From Eutypa lata (taxonomy: Eukaryota; Ascomycota; Sordariomycetes; Xylariales; Diatrypaceae): a stretch of 64,000 nucleotides of DNA. Shown here piece after piece: positions 1 through 9,904 of this stretch. The notes below the pieces were generated by a model. That model did no database searches and had not been told where the DNA came from. It saw only the letters and a list, made by a program, of their open reading frames with translations. Positions within the stretch are counted from its first letter, which is position 1; every line of letters begins with the position of its first letter. A program made the translations under genes and the position numbers. The stretch lies in NCBI GenBank assembly GCA_022661535.1, contig JAKULF010000016.1:496001-560000 (forward strand), in the 5' to 3' direction.

Positions 1-1619
1 CCATCTCCGAGTTGGAGTCTGAGCTCGCCTCCATCAACACTAAATATGGTGAAGCACAGGCCAATGCGAAGGACGAGACCGAAGCTAGAGAAGCCGAGGA
101 CAAGCATCATAGCTTAGCCACATCTCTCCAGAATGAGATCGACGAGTACAAGGCCATCATCGATAGCAACGCATTGAAGGTTGCAGAGTTGGAACAGGCA
201 CATGCCGCGACCAAGCAGCAGATTGATGAGGTCTCCAAGGCCCGAGACCTTGCTCTTCATGACTCCGCTACCCAGAAGGAAATGGTTGAGAGACTCGAGA
301 ACCAAATCAATGAATATGAGAAAGCCCTTGTTGCTCACGAGCAAGGTCTAGATCAACTTGAGAACAATCACGCTCAGGAGCTGGAAGAATTGCGGGCCAG
401 GTCCAAGCAAGAATATGAATCACATATCGACACCTTGATGGCCGAACAGGCCGAGGGTATCAAGCTCCTCGAGACTGACCTTGCAGACGCACGTGACGAT
501 CTTGTGAAGGTCGCTACTCAAGTTGCGTATGGCCTTGGCCTCGAGGTCAACGTAGAGCAGGTTTCCGAGCGAATCGAGTACCTAGTAGAAAGCCAGAGAG
601 CGCTGGTGGAAGAGCAGAAGAGAAGTGGAGAGCTTGAGAGTCATGTTGACGAACTTTCAGTGATCAACAACACACTCATGCGTGATCTCGAAACTGTAAA
701 GTCCACGTTGAATGAGGTGCTCCTTGACGACGTCGCCGAGCCTCCGAAAAAGAATCCTTACCCGACTGTTCGGGACCAGCTGGTCGCTATCAAGAAAAAG
801 ATGTTCGACGTCCAGAAACAGAGCAATAAGAACTCTCGCTTGATCGAGGAGCTGGAGGAGCAACTGCAAACAAACTATGATCATAACCAGATCACTAGTA
901 ATCGTGTATCGGTGATGCAATCGGAACAGAACCAGAAACTGGAAGAGGCCACTCAAATGAAGTTCAAGTTACAAGCCGAGCTCAACGCAACTCGAGAGCA
1001 AATGGCTGCTCTTCAGGTAAGAGAACAAATCCTTCAGTCACATATAACATTGGCTAACATAGACAAGTCTCGCGTTGATGAAGTCGAAGGGCTGAAGCGT
1101 AATAACTCTCTGAATTCGACAGTTCGGAAGACAGCATCTGTCACTTCCCTGCCGTCACCGCCTCCAGCCATTCCTCTGCCTCCTCTACCGGCTGGAAGCT
1201 CACCCACCACAGCGGTACCTCCTACACCAACTGGTGGTCGACCTGGGAGCAACGAACTAGCCCTTTCGCAAATTCGAGAGGACCAGGAGGCTCGCATTAG
1301 CAGCATCGACAAGGCTTTGAAGGCGGAGAGACAACTCACATCTACTCTAGAAGAGGCCTTGACGGACCTCGAACGCCAGTCCAACAAGGTCAAGACCGAC
1401 TGCGATGCCTGGCGTAAACGCGCTATGGAACTCGAGAGCGAAGTCAAGGAACTGAAGGATAAGCCGCAGCAAGACAACAGATGGCGCGACAGTCTACAAC
1501 AAATCGAGGAAGAGCGCAAGAAGCGCGAAGCTGCTGAGAGAGCACACACCCACTTGGAAGAGCGTATGAAGGCTATCAACAGCAAAAAGAAGAAGAAGGG
1601 TAGCCTCAACTGCTTCTAG
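1..1619 (+). CDS. C-terminal coiled-coil tail of a probable kinesin-like protein (5' end outside window)
   Basis: The frame is open from base 3 with no start codon that looks real, so the gene begins upstream of the window. About 535 residues are seen. Almost all are charged heptad-like coiled coil (E/K/L/Q rich), interrupted by a Pro-rich linker around bases 1140-1240. The protein ends in a Lys-run followed by GSLNCF. Long coiled coil with such a basic tail fits the stalk and tail of a large fungal kinesin, but the motor domain is not in view, so the family is inferred. A possible 51-nt intron (1017-1067, GTAAGA ... CTAAC ... AG) is a multiple of three and would remove 17 residues without changing frame; both forms are open. 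Other long coiled-coil proteins (myosin-like, golgin-like) remain possible. Confidence 0.6.
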   Translation, partial: ISELESELASINTKYGEAQANAKDETEAREAEDKHHSLATSLQNEIDEYKAIIDSNALKVAELEQAHAATKQQIDEVSKARDLALHDSATQKEMVERLENQINEYEKALVAHEQGLDQLENNHAQELEELRARSKQEYESHIDTLMAEQAEGIKLLETDLADARDDLVKVATQVAYGLGLEVNVEQVSERIEYLVESQRALVEEQKRSGELESHVDELSVINNTLMRDLETVKSTLNEVLLDDVAEPPKKNPYPTVRDQLVAIKKKMFDVQKQSNKNSRLIEELEEQLQTNYDHNQITSNRVSVMQSEQNQKLEEATQMKFKLQAELNATREQMAALQVREQILQSHITLANIDKSRVDEVEGLKRNNSLNSTVRKTASVTSLPSPPPAIPLPPLPAGSSPTTAVPPTPTGGRPGSNELALSQIREDQEARISSIDKALKAERQLTSTLEEALTDLERQSNKVKTDCDAWRKRAMELESEVKELKDKPQQDNRWRDSLQQIEEERKKREAAERAHTHLEERMKAINSKKKKKGSLNCF

Positions 1620-3525
1620 TCTCGGGGTTGGAGCGAAGCCCCCAAGGCGGCCCTCCTCTCTCTTATCTTTTGGCTAAGATGTCTTCTTCGCCGCCTCCTT
1701 GATACTATAATAGGGTGTTTATCACGTTCTACGAGTGATTCAGTCAGCATTGCGTAGCTGGCGAGGAGTTCAACAGGCGTTATCCGGTTTCTAATTTTCA
1801 TGTCTTGTTCTGTACTCTTGATGTCACGAGATCCTATTCGTTTCTCCGACGTGGTTGATTGGTGGCATTTTGGCGCCGCCTTCATCATCATCACCTGTCT
1901 ACTTCTTTTGAAATCAAGTCTCCATCCAGGCCGTGTGCCGTGGGGAGCTCTATGTTCGAACGATCTGGACGGGCTATTTACGTACGATATGAACATGCTG
2001 ACGGAATTTGATTCTTGACACGACAAACGTCTTGAGCATGTTCTATGCTCGCTCCGAACACCTTTATTTCTTATGTTCTCTCTACTTGGTTTATCCCCCC
2101 GATATTTACTTCACTACACAAGGGCGAAGAGGGCGACTTGTTTGTCTTTAGGCTCCTCGGAGAGGCCGATTTTCTATTTTATTTCCCCAGATACCACTTG
2201 TCTTTGTTATTACACAAATGTTCGGAACTATCATGTTCTTTCGCTATTGGGAGCTTTTGAGATGAGGAACGCCTTTGCAAAAAATAAATTTGGATCACGA
2301 ACTTCCAACTCGATTTAATACCTGACCTGCCCGCCCACCTTCTTCCCCTCGTTTTAGAAGTGATGTTATTGTTGTGGAAAGGAAGGGGAGAAGAGGAGAT
2401 GAACCTTTTTATATTAATTCCCACTTCCCAAACCTGATGAAGCAGGCAAGGGGAAGAAGGGGTTGCGTACTGCATAAAAGCTTGCTTGTCATTTGTTGAG
2501 TTTTTATTTTTTATGTTACCATACTTCGTTGAATCAGCCATGAGACGAGCATTTGTTTGGCATGCAGGTATGCATGCGTTGTAGACAATGGAATTGAGTT
2601 GAGGTTTTTATTTTTATTTTAACTACATGAAGATGATAGTCAAAGAGGTGCATCATGTGTCTTGTGTATGTGCATCTCTTGACTGATTGTGTTGTGAAAG
2701 GCAGGGGCGAAATGGTTTGATTGTTGAGATATACCTAAACTTATTATTTTTGCTATTATATATGATGTTGCTAAACATGAAGCAGCACTGTACTTTTTTT
2801 GCTCCATGTGATGTGAGGTGATGTGATACCGATGTTTATTGAAGTTTTTAAAGGGGGGTTTGTTATTACGTGCTCATTTATGTAACGATCTGCCGCGAGT
2901 GGTAATGATGAGGCATGGGACTTGGGCTATTTTGTCGAAATACCACCGTCTTCTAAGAGCGACGCAGTGATGTTGATGTTGATGTTGATGTTATGTTCCA
3001 TTCGCTTACGTGTTTTTATAGCGAAATTTTTGATTAGCACGCTTCATCATCAGATAATGTCTGTTTCTCAGCTCCTGTTGGTTGGTCTAAGTACTTAATT
3101 CATATATCCAAACGACATTAGCTAAGAAAACAATCGCTCCCGAGAGGCAATGGCAGGTTTTGTATGCTATGCAGTAGGCTTCAACTTCAACATTTTCTTC
3201 CACACTGTTCGCTTCACCATTCAGGTTACACGGGAACTGTTAGTTTAGGTCTATAGGTAACGAGTTCAATGCCACCCATCACCAACTGCTATCTTCCTAT
3301 CCTCATACTTTAGGTATGTAGGCATATAGGTACGTAGGAAGCCAGCGTAGGTAAGATAGATAAATGGATGGATGGATGGATAGGGAGCTGCTCAGCCTCC
3401 TAAACTTAACCAGTTAGTTGGTTGACTAGAACAGTTCTCAATCCAGCCTCGCATACATAGATCACAACTAAGCAGCATCACTGCATCTGCATACTTCACC
3501 CCTCCTGTTACTGCTGGTGTTGTTG
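1620..3525. other. Intergenic, 3' ends of two convergent genes
   Basis: No convincing gene. It holds the 3' flank of the kinesin-like gene and the 3' flank of the minus-strand OB-fold gene. Two short simple repeats are visible: four units of TGATGT near 2968-2993 and four units of GGAT near 3364-3382. GGTA/TAGGTA-rich sequence occurs around 3310-3360. Confidence 0.6.
2968..2993. repeat. Hexanucleotide microsatellite (TGATGT)n
   Basis: Four perfect tandem copies of the hexamer lie in noncoding DNA downstream of the kinesin-like gene. Confidence 0.85.
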
Positions 3526-5142
3526 TTATTGCTGCCCTTGCAGTTGCAGCTCCTTCCGCTGTTCCCCCTCCCACCACCCCTTCAACCCGGCGACATCGCA
3601 CCACCCCAACTCAACGGGATTCTCAAACCACCACCTCTGCCTCTCCTCTTCCCTTCCCTTCCCATCTCCCCCACCCCCACCCATCCCATCCCTCCCAACC
3701 AACGCCCTCCGATCACTCCAATACATCTTCAAACAGCCCCCCTCAAACCTATGATTCTTGACCCCCAGCAACAGGACCACGCTGCCCACCGCGGGCGCGA
3801 ACTCCTCCGCGTCCAGGAACACCGTGAGGAGCACGCGCTTGCTCGTCGACGGGTCGGCCAGCCGCGCCCGTCGCTGCGTGTTCGTGTAGGGCGGGATCCC
3901 CGACGGCTCGAGCCCCGATACGTACGTGATCACCGCCAGCACGTTCATGCTCCAGTTCTGCTTGTAGGGGAGGTGCGGGATCGATTTTAGGGGTGTTAGC
4001 TTTTGGGGCTGTGCGGGGTTTATGATCTGCCGGGGCCGGGGTCGCGTTGGGCGGGGGATGACTGGGAGGGGTGGTGGTGGTGGTGATAATGGTATGGCTA
4101 TTTGGGGGTTGAGCGATGTTGCTATTCGGTGCTGTTCTGCCTTCTTTTGTCGGGGGATGGGCATCGTTTCGAAGTCCGAGCCTTTTGTTGTGTCTGTTAT
4201 CGCATCTACTGGTCCCTCTAGCGGTTCCGTTTGTGGTGCTTGGGTTTGAGCTTTTTGTCGTCGTGGAGTGTTGTTGACTGTCCTTGCAGCGATGGCTCTT
4301 CGCTCTTCCCTAGCTCGAGATGGGGATTGGGATGGGGACTGAGATGGTGAAGGTGAAGGGGACGGCCGTTGCGGCTCTTCATCATCTTCATCCATCATCG
4401 CTAGGTCATCTTCCAATTCGGATTCAGCAGATAAATCCGCATCGCCAGCTCCTGCCATTTGCACCAAGGCTTTGCTCCAGCCGACCACGACGAGATCCTC
4501 TACGATGAGGTATACCACTCGCTCGCCCCGCTGCTGCTGAATCGCGGGATCGGATTCTCTCTCCTTCCCCTTGCCTTTCACATCAGCATCAGCACCCGCA
4601 TCGGCCCCTCCATCTTCCTCCAACCACTCAATCCGAAACCTCTCAAGTCGAATATACGCCCCGACCGCGACCTCGCCCGCATCAACATAGGGATGCATCT
4701 CAGGTGCCAGCAGGGCCTGGACGCATAGCTCGCCATCACCCAGCAGTAGTCGAATGGCGCGCCATTGTCGTCTTTGGCTCTGGCTCTGACCCTGATGTGA
4801 TTGCGATTCACCACCACTACTTCTTCTTCTCTTCCTACCCGACGGTCTAGAAGTATGTGGAGAGGTATGCGCGACGTCGACGCCTTCTACCAGCACCACG
4901 GACCCCGGCGCGCAGTATCGCGTTCGCAGGACTTCGGCGATGAGGGGTCTGAGCTCGGGTTCGGGTTCGGGCTCAGGCTCGGGTTCCGAGATCGGGGATG
5001 ATGGTATTATTGGCGGCGACGCGGGGATGCTGGTTATGTCAGCAACAGCTGAAGCAATGCCAGGGCCAGGGCCGGGGCCGGGGTCAGGGCCAGGGCCAAG
5101 GACGGAGGCGGCAGATATGGGTTCGTGCGTTGGAGGGGACAT
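3526..5142 (-). CDS. OB-fold protein with RPA70-N-like segment and low-complexity linkers
   Basis: A 538-residue intronless frame starts at the ATG at 5142. The first 60 residues are low complexity, with Gly-Pro repeats and then Glu-Pro repeats. Residues about 70-240 read like the RPA70 N-terminal OB fold: a strand with LLLGDGELCVQALLAP, then a VGAYIRL segment, then VVYLIVEDLVVVG after a Lys/Glu-rich insertion. An acidic, Ser-Pro-rich linker follows. Near residue 395 a second beta-rich block begins (NVLAVITYVSGLEP, later KRVLLTVFLDAEEF and VVLLLGVKNHRFEGG) that could be a second OB fold. The likely role is single-stranded nucleic-acid binding in the nucleus; this is inference from fold-like patterns, and I do not recognise a named gene. 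GC content is clearly higher than in the flanks. The tail ends in a Gln-rich stretch. Confidence 0.7.
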   Translation of the reverse strand: MSPPTHEPISAASVLGPGPDPGPGPGPGIASAVADITSIPASPPIIPSSPISEPEPEPEPEPELRPLIAEVLRTRYCAPGSVVLVEGVDVAHTSPHTSRPSGRKRRRSSGGESQSHQGQSQSQRRQWRAIRLLLGDGELCVQALLAPEMHPYVDAGEVAVGAYIRLERFRIEWLEEDGGADAGADADVKGKGKERESDPAIQQQRGERVVYLIVEDLVVVGWSKALVQMAGAGDADLSAESELEDDLAMMDEDDEEPQRPSPSPSPSQSPSQSPSRAREERRAIAARTVNNTPRRQKAQTQAPQTEPLEGPVDAITDTTKGSDFETMPIPRQKKAEQHRIATSLNPQIAIPLSPPPPPLPVIPRPTRPRPRQIINPAQPQKLTPLKSIPHLPYKQNWSMNVLAVITYVSGLEPSGIPPYTNTQRRARLADPSTSKRVLLTVFLDAEEFAPAVGSVVLLLGVKNHRFEGGCLKMYWSDRRALVGRDGMGGGGGDGKGREEERQRWWFENPVELGWCDVAGLKGWWEGEQRKELQLQGQQ

Positions 5143-6185
5143 GGAACAGGGCCAGAGCCGGATGGTAAGGTGGTTAGACTAGCTGACGTCGTGTGGGTGG
5201 TGGGTGCAGCTGCTCGCGGACATGGTTCCGTCCCCTGTCGTTACTTGCTTCTGCTCCTGCTCCTGCTATTGCTGAGGCCGGGTTTGTCGTTGGCTAACTA
5301 CTATGTACGTAGTAATGTTATACTTGTTCCTTGTATTGGAATAATAATATTCGCGTTGTCGTGCCGTCATCGACGCGTCTTGGCTGAGTGGGATGAGATT
5401 CGATAGTTGTATATATGGGTTACTTGCATATTGCTCTTATGTTCTATGCAATATTTTATTCTTGAGAGATATGATTACTATTATATTTATTTTACCTAGG
5501 TAAGTCTGCAGCTACATACCTAGCTCTGGGTAGCTATCAGTGCCCCGCCAGTCATAGGAGGTACGAGTCAACGATTGCTATCTGCCTACTTATGTACCAG
5601 GTATAATGTGTCTTGCTGCTCGTGAGTCGTTGGTGGAAAGGATTAACTCCATTATATTACGTTGCGGGAGGATCCCAAGTCCATTACATACACGATACAT
5701 AAATATAGTAGGAGATAAACAGACTACAACGAGATAGTCTACATAGCTGAACGTCACTTCCTACATATGTCTTCACAATCGTAGGGCTATGCTCTGTTCT
5801 TATAAACCAAGTAGACTCCATGATACATGATCCAGAGAATGATCCAGGTCCCTATCCGAGTGTTATGAAAAAGCGACCTCTAATTATGTAACCTGTGACA
5901 ACTGAGGTCGATTATAGTCTGGATCCACATCAGCCAGCTTCAACGTCCCCCCTTACCTCAATGTAGAAACTAAGAGTAGAAACTAACTAAGGTTAGTAAG
6001 TATGTACATAACTATAGAGACCCCCACTTCCCGAGGAACAAAAAAAAGCAGAGAATTTTCAACGACAGACAATTTTCTTTCTCCACAATGCCTACTTGTT
6101 TCTATAGTAAGTAGGTAGACCGGCCCGAAAAGACTTTGCAACACTCCCCTTCTTAGACCATGTTAAGACGTCAAGAAGAACATCA
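5143..6185. other. Intergenic, promoter side of OB-fold gene
   Basis: No gene recognised. It should contain the promoter of the minus-strand gene ending at 5142. A perfect TACCTAGGTA palindrome sits at 5493-5502, and several TAGGTA/ACCTA half-motifs lie nearby. Confidence 0.5.
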
Positions 6186-6277
6186 GCTGGCGTGGTCTAA
6201 TGGTTATGATTTCTCGTTAACAATTGATGTTAATAAAACATCCGAGAAGGTTCCGCGTTCGATCCGCGGCGCTAGTA
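6186..6277 (+). tRNA. tRNA-Val(AAC) with a 19-nt intron
   Basis: The cloverleaf folds fully by hand. The acceptor stem is 6186-6192 with 6270-6276, including two G-U pairs, and the discriminator is A6277. The D arm is 6195-6197 with 6208-6210. The anticodon stem is TCTCG (6212-6216) with CGAGA (6243-6247). The T arm is CCGCG-TTCGATC-CGCGG (6253-6269). The loop gives anticodon AAC (6219-6221). A canonical intron follows position 37, at 6223-6241, and contains GTTAA complementary to the anticodon-loop TTAAC, the usual anticodon-intron pairing of eukaryotic pre-tRNAs. The internal promoter A box (TGGTCTAATGG) and B box (GTTCGATCC) are present. A T-run near 6300-6307 could end RNA polymerase III transcription. 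Confidence 0.88.
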
Positions 6278-6481
6278 CAATTCTAACATCATCTACGATG
6301 TTTCTTTTTGCTTTTGTTCTAGACCTTTGCTTGGGTGGCTTACATAGTTCTATTCAATCTTCAAACTGTTTGCTTCTCTTATGTCCGTCAGGCTCAATGG
6401 TATATGTATAATTTTATCTTGTTTTTAACGGGATCATCGAGGAAGGATATATAGATCGACAGTACGGGAGAATTACTCACG

Positions 6482-6746
6482 GGTAGAAGTGACGGAATGA
6501 TCCCCTGATAGTACTCATTACCTCTCTTCCTATTCTGATCAGTGACCCTACATACACTATATTCATTTTCGAAATCTGTTTTACTGGTGACTCGTTAACC
6601 TAGGTGCCATACCAATATATCCTTGCTTCGACTTAGGCGAGTCTTGTCATGGGATTAAGAGTGCCTACTTTATCTAGCGTTGAGAGATGAAAACTGGGGG
6701 TAGCAAGTTTGCTACCGTACACACGTGCGATTAGATCTGGCATGAT
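6482..6746. repeat. Diverged direct repeat, copy A
   Basis: This segment aligns with 6815-7203. Shared landmarks in the same order are AGAAGT..CGGAA, CCTCTCTTCCTATT, AGGTGCC..., ATATATCCTTG, GAGTCTT..TGTCATGG, GAGAGAT and CGTG..AT.AG..TGG. Many differences are transitions. Copy A is about 120 nt shorter than copy B. It follows the tRNA-Val gene by about 200 bp. No coding capacity is seen. Confidence 0.6.
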
Positions 6747-6814
6747 GGACTTCTTGCTTTTCTATATCTTAGGTCCGTCCATCCCTTTTCAATGCCAACC
6801 TACTTGCGAACACG

Positions 6815-7203
6815 GCAGAAGTAACGGAAGCCCCCCTGGTAATACCCATTGCCTCTCTTCCTATTGTGGTTGGTGACCTCGTGCCCTATGTCCGTTCTCA
6901 AGGTCTATTCTACTGTGGCTCATTGACTCAGGTGCCGTGCTTATATATCCTTGTGTTTACATGGACGAGTCTTCTTGTCATGGCACCAAGTGACTATATG
7001 AGGCGATGCAAGATGGTTGGCTCCCGAACTAACAACATTCCACTTTTGGTGGTGTAGTGGTATAGTCCTTGCATTCTGTGCCATTACACTTCTCCTGGGA
7101 TCAAGTGCCTGTCTGTGAGAGATTGGGGCAGGAAATATTGTTAGCAACTGAGTGGCAGCAAGTCTACCATAGTGTCCACGTGCCATCAGCTATGGTACGA
7201 TGA
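6815..7203. repeat. Diverged direct repeat, copy B
   Basis: This is the partner of 6482-6746 (same landmark order). Relative to copy A it has about 120 extra nucleotides that include a tRNA-Gly-like half at 7041-7076. The pair could be remnants of a short, tRNA-linked dispersed repeat; the family is unknown to me. Confidence 0.6.
7041..7076 (+). pseudogene. tRNA-Gly-like 5' half (tRNA relic)
   Basis: The segment resembles the 5' half of a fungal tRNA-Gly and contains an RNA polymerase III A box (TGGTGTAGTGG) followed by TATAGTCCTTGC. No matching anticodon stem, T arm or B box follows. It is therefore a relic, or an A-box-containing part of a repeat, not a working tRNA gene. Confidence 0.4.
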
Positions 7204-8791
7204 AACCCAAAGCCGTAAGGATGCCCGTCGAAGATTGGTGATCTCTCTGATATGGCCTCATATCTCGCCCAATCCCGATGCTTCAGAGGTCATCAGAAGG
7301 AACAGAAAAGCATGAAGCATGAATGGAATCTATACCGGTTGGTAGTCGTTGCATCTGCATCCCTCTCTCTCTCTCAAGGCACACTTGTAGACATAAACGA
7401 ACCACTTATGCCAAGCCAGGAAGCCTTCGTGAAGTGAACCTTCAAAAAATGCTACTTAGGATTCTGCCGAAAATATCAGCACAATCGTTAAAAGGGCCCG
7501 TACCCGGCACTCGCCGGCGTCCGGGCAAGTAGATTATGTAAGAACTAGACCATCTTCATGTACTTGCATATCTCATCTTGAGGAGAAGGGGTTGCTGTTC
7601 CTCAATGATAAGCTAATAGTACAAAATTTATAGAAACAAGTGGAGAATATAGCATACTCTTTCTTGCGAAATAACGATGTTGTGAAGAGTGCAACGAGGT
7701 TCCAAACTCTGTGCTCGTGAGATATTTCCCAGAGACATCTAGAAGACTGGTTGACTCCGCATAATGTGTAGAGGTGACGAATCCATTGACCTGCTCCGTG
7801 CTCTCGGTATCCGTAGTAGGCAAAGTGCGCACTGAGCTTGGTAGTGCTGGTATGTACGTAGAAGGGGCATCAAAAACTACCCAAAAGTGTCGTGCTAACG
7901 GTCTATAAGAGAGCTATGATCATCTTCAGATCAAAACGAATTCTATTTCTTTTTTTTTTTCTCCCTTGAAGTGGCATCGGGTAGGCAGAAACGGGGGTGA
8001 TATAAACTGCAGTTGGTGTTCCTCCCAGATATCGAGCCCAATTGCGGGATGCGATAATCGTCACCCGCATGAAATACACCTAGTGCAACACGCTAGTAAA
8101 ACCTATAGGCAAGTTGGAGTATGCCGTGAAGCGATTTGATAGGTGGACCCCTTGATAAAAAAACGGTAAGGCACCTGCATATTATGCTTGCCGTGTATAG
8201 TTGCATTGGCAATTGTCATAAGGATCGGATTGCAAGGAATAGCCATGGTAGGTGTGCCCAGGACCGGGAACTTGGCTATGTATGTATGTAGATTCCCATA
8301 TGCGGTCCTTCATCTATAGCGGTCGTGCAGATAACGTTATATGTGATCTTGAGATCCTTGATCCTAGACATGCATAATATAAGCACGAATAAGCGGTACA
8401 CCCTCAAACCAGGTGATTCGTTCTCGCAGCAAGTAGTATGCGTGTCTCGGTTAATTAGTCTTCCAAGAACAACGGCCTTTGTTTTCTATCTCATGCGGTT
8501 GCTGCGCGAGGAGAGTACCCTCGACTATCATGATATATTGAACCGAGGATATATATCTAGGAATGTAAGACGTTGATTACTTTGCATGGAGATGCGTGAT
8601 GTGCGTCATATAACATAGATGCAAGCCACAATGCAATCGCGATGAGAGGAAAGCGCTGCTGTCCATCCGGTCAACAGAGTCTCTGTCAATATATAAACCC
8701 ATATCAGATCCATGAGCTTCAAAAGACCAAGTGAACACCTTTTCCCTGGAATACATAACTTACTTTAATAGCATCTTGAGCAGCTTTTAAT
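7204..8791. other. Intergenic, no recognised gene
   Basis: Only short open frames with no recognisable composition or motif. The last few hundred bases should hold the promoter of the hydroxylase gene at 8792. A TATATAAA-like string lies near 8690-8697, about 100 bp before that start codon. Confidence 0.5.
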
Positions 8792-9904
8792 ATGGGATTC
8801 AACTTGACCGAGTTAGATGAGCAGGGTGGTGATGAACCTCGTTTAATCAGCATAATACCGGATGCGTACCTATCTCTTCTGATATTCCCCCTATTCTTCT
8901 GGCTCTTTTCATTTGTCTTCATGGCCTTCGAGCAAGTCGGCATCCTACAGCAATACAGGCTGCGCACGTCTGCCGAAGCGGGAAAGCTGAACAAGGTGAC
9001 CCCGTGGGAGTGCGCGCGCAACGTCCTCGGCAACCAGACCCTCGAGCTATCCGTCAGCGCTCTGGCCATGCGCCTGCTGGGGCCAAGCCCGCTCTCCGGA
9101 TTCTGGGAGGCCAGCCCCCGGTGGGTGGCCCTGGCTGCTCTCCGCTTGCTCGCAGCGGCCGGGCTAGACGTCGATCGACTTGCGGGGAAGCGACTATTAC
9201 TATTCCCCTCCTCCCCGCCGGATCTCCAGGATTGGCTGGTGACGTGCGCGAGCCACTTGGCGATCCCGGCTACCCAGCTGCTGGTTGCCCTTTTCGTGGC
9301 CGATACCTGGCAGTATTTCGCTCACCGGTTCTTCCACACGAATAGATTCTTCTATAGTAGGTTCTATCTATGGGTTCGAGAGACAGCAGACGTCTGGTTG
9401 GTTGGTTGGTTGGTTTCTTGGCTGACTATCCGATTCCTGCAGGAACTGTCCATTCGTGGCACCATAGACTTTATGCACCCTATACGTTTGGTGCCCAGTA
9501 TATTCACCCGGCAGAAGCCCTACTTCTGGATTCGATAGGAAATATTCTCTCCTTATTTGTGAGCTGCCTTTCGCCCAAGCTCAGCATGATCTACTCGGTA
9601 TTCGGGGCTTATAACTTCATCGTTGATCACTGTGGTTACGTTTTCCCCTTCAGCCTCTTGCCGACAGAGTGTGACACCTTGTTTCATGATATTCATCATC
9701 AGCCCTGGGGATTGAAGGTAACTGTCATCAGCAAGGCTTGCATTCCCCATGATCAATGATTCTAACCAGCGGTAGAGTAACTATGGAGTTTACTTCACAT
9801 TCTGGGATCGACTATTTGGGACCCTTTGGACAGACAGGGATGCCGCCCTGAAGAGATACGCAAAACGGCGGGCGTCGAACGAGCAGAAGTCAGCACGGGA
9901 GTGA
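8792..9904 (+). CDS. Fatty acid hydroxylase superfamily enzyme, sphinganine C4-hydroxylase (SUR2) type
   Basis: Three exons: 8792-9356, 9443-9717 and 9776-9904. Introns of 86 and 58 nt have GT..AG ends and consistent phase, giving 322 aa. The three histidine clusters of the di-iron membrane hydroxylases are present: HRFFH (178-182), HSWHH (192-196) and HDIHH followed by QPWG (270-274). The middle cluster is completed only by splicing, which supports the junction. Hydrophobic segments near residues 25-50, 85-120 and 145-170 predict an ER membrane protein. The family hydroxylates sphingoid bases or sterols using oxygen and cytochrome b5. Arrangement and length suit Sur2/Basidiomycete-type C4-hydroxylases, but many fungi carry paralogues with unknown substrates, so the exact reaction is not certain. 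It stands alone, with no related neighbour. Confidence 0.88.

Noticed and set aside
1034..1609. 191-codon minus-strand frame opposite the kinesin-like tail
   Set aside because: Shadow of the coiled-coil frame, with a composition of Leu/Ser/Arg runs.
9004..9345. GC-rich 113-codon frame inside the hydroxylase gene
   Set aside because: It is a shadow frame; the His-cluster frame is the coding one.
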